From Diprion similis (Eukaryota; Arthropoda; Insecta; Hymenoptera; Diprionidae), in assembly GCF_021155765.1 (NCBI RefSeq), contig NC_060106.1, forward strand, positions 10,175,501 to 10,239,500: 64,000 nucleotides of DNA, written 5' to 3'. A program made the translations under genes and the position numbers. Positions 61,975 through 64,000 of this stretch are shown piece by piece. Within the stretch, counting starts at the first letter, position 1. Every line of letters starts with the position of its first letter. The notes beneath the pieces were generated by a model that saw only the letters and a program-made list of their open reading frames with translations, ran no database searches and was not told the origin of the DNA.

Positions 61975-64000
61975 GTGAAATTTTGTTGTTTTCTCAGCTA
62001 AACGGATTTTATTATGATGTTGTCGAATAATTTCTGTCAACGATTTTCCATGTTAATTTTTATTATTCTTTCAGCTTTGTGATATTTCTTTGAGATATTT
62101 TGTTGTTTTTTCAGCTAAACTGATTTTATTCTGACGTTGTCGAATAATTTATGTCAACGATTTCCCATGTTAATTTTAGTTTTTTTTAAGCCTGATGATA
62201 TTTGTCTGCTTAATTTTTTTGTTCTTTTAGCTGAACCCATTTTAGTTTAATTTAATTGAATGATTTATGTGAACGGTTCTCCATGTTACTTTTAATTATT
62301 TTTTCAGCCTTGTGATATTTCTACGATTAATTTTGTTGTTTTTTCAGCTCACCTGATTTCATTATTATGTTATCGAATAATTTATGTCAACGATTGCCCA
62401 TGTTGATTTGAATTATTTTTTCAGCCTTGTGATATTTCTACGATTAATTTTGTTGTTTTTTCAGCTCACCTGATTTTATTATGACGTTGTCGAATAATTT
62501 ATGTCAACGATTTCCCATGTTGATTTTACTACCTTTAAGCCTGATGATATTTGCCTGCTTAATTTTTTTGTTCTTTTAGCTGAACCCATTTTAGTCTAAT
62601 TTTATTGAATGATTTATGTGAACGGTTCCCCATGTTAATTTCTATTATTTTTTCAGCCTTGTGATACTTCTACGATTAATTTTGTTGTTTTTCCAGCTCA
62701 CCTGATTTTATTGAGACGTTGTGGAATAATTTGTGTCACCGATTTCCCATGTTAATTTTTATTATTCTTTCAGCTTTGTGATATTTCTTTGAATTATTTT
62801 GTTGTTTTTTCAGCTAAACTGATTTTATTCTGACGTTGTCGAATAATTTATGTCAACGATTTCCCATGTTAGATTTAGTTTTTTCTAAGCCTGATGATAT
62901 TTGTCTGCTTAATTTTTTTGTTCTTTTTGCTGAACCCATTTTAGTCTAATTTAATTGAATGATCTATGTTAACGGTTCTCCATGTTACTTTTAATTATTT
63001 TTTCAGCCTTGTGATATTTCTACGATTAATTTTGTTGTTTTTTCAGCTCACCTGATTTTATTATTATGTTATTGAATAATTTATGCCAACGATTTCCCAT
63101 GTTAATTTGGATTATTTTTTCAGCCTGGTGATATTTCTACGATTAATTTTGTTGTTTTTCCAGCTCACCTGATTTTATTGAGACGTTGTGGAATAATTTG
63201 TGTCACCGATTTCCCATGTTAATTTTTATTATTCTTTCAGCTTTGTGATATTTCTTTGAATTATTTTGTTGTTTTTTCAGCTAAACTGATTTTATTCTGA
63301 CGTTGTCGAATAATTTATGTCAACGATTTCCCATGTTAGATTTAGTTTTTTCTAAGCCTGATGATATTTGTCTGCTTAATTTTTTTGTTCTTTTTGCTGA
63401 ACCCATTTTAGTCTAATTTAATTGAATGATCTATGTTAACGGTTCTCCATGTTACTTTTAATTATTTTTTCAGCCTTGTGATATTTCTACGATTAATTTT
63501 GTTGTTTTTTCAGCTCACCTGATTTTATTATTATGTTATTGAATAATTTATGCCAACGATTTCCCATGTTAATTTGGATTATTTTTTCAGCCTGGTGATA
63601 TTTCTACGATTAATTTTGTTGTTTTTCCAGCTCACCTGATTTTATTGAGACGTTGTGGAATAATTTGTGTCACCGATTTCCCATGTTAATTTTTATTATT
63701 CTTTCAGCTTTGTGATATTTCTTTGAATTATTTTGTTGTTTTTTCAGCTAAACTGATTTTATTCTGACGTTGTCGAATAATTTATGTCAACGATTTCCCA
63801 TGTTAGATTTAGTTTTTTCTAAGCCTGATGATATTTGTCTGCTTAATTTTTTTGTTCTTTTTGCTGAACCCATTTTAGTCTAATTTAATTGAATGATCTA
63901 TGTTAACGGTTCTCCATGTTACTTTTAATTATTTTTTCAGCCTTGTGATATTTCTACGATTAATTTTGTTGTTTTTTCAGCTCACCTGATTTTATTATTA
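61975..64000 (+). repeat. Satellite of about 117 bp, block 2 (continues past the window)
   Basis: Same monomer family and same orientation as block 1, beginning near CTCAGCTAAACGGATTTTAT. The CAGCCTGGTGAT variant is at 63124 and 63591, a 467-bp step (four monomers). The last 930 bp contain near-identical 467-bp higher-order copies. The array is cut by the window edge, so its full size is unknown. Confidence 0.95.

Overview
The window is eukaryotic and AT-rich, with short spliced exons, GT-AG introns and TCAGT-type initiators. The gene content points to an insect, possibly a hymenopteran; the order is a guess and the sequence alone does not settle it.

Region 1 (about 1-14,512, minus strand) is the N-terminal part of an axonemal outer-arm dynein heavy chain of the DNAH5/DNAH8 type. 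About 44 small exons carry the tail, the linker, AAA1, AAA2 and most of AAA3. The rest of the motor (AAA4, stalk, AAA5-6) lies off the left edge. Region 2 (17,862-24,634, minus, with a possible promoter near 30.6 kb) is a coiled-coil protein with a C-terminal GRIP-like domain, probably quick-to-court. Seven phase-0 coding exons join into a model of about 605 residues.

Region 3 (about 24.7-36 kb) is gene-poor. It holds long G-tracts, one orphan plus-strand exon-like ORF, traces of a plus-strand F-box gene that looks broken, and a foldback element bounded by G/C tracts.

Region 4 (36.1-51.9 kb) is a tandem duplication of a 7-8 kb unit. Each copy has a promoter-like segment (paired CCAAT motifs and an Inr), splice-bounded exon-like cassettes, a 90-nt exon-like block, and hairpins kept in both copies. 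Copy A was later interrupted by a LINE fragment and by a TA-flanked foldback element. Reading frames are not consistently kept, so I favour a duplicated multi-exon non-coding RNA locus, though a fast-evolving coding gene is possible.

Region 5 (52-64 kb) is a series of tandem arrays. A satellite of about 117 bp, whose monomers carry polypyrimidine-CAG tracts like 3' splice sites, appears twice (52.4-57.4 kb and 61.97 kb to the window end). Between the two blocks lie a 143-bp array with a GTAAGT donor-like motif in most copies, then a tandem pair of segments of about 610 bp holding 36-bp repeats. The duplicated unit followed by splice-site-like satellites, all in the same orientation, is the most unusual part of the window and may be a very large repeat-bearing transcript.
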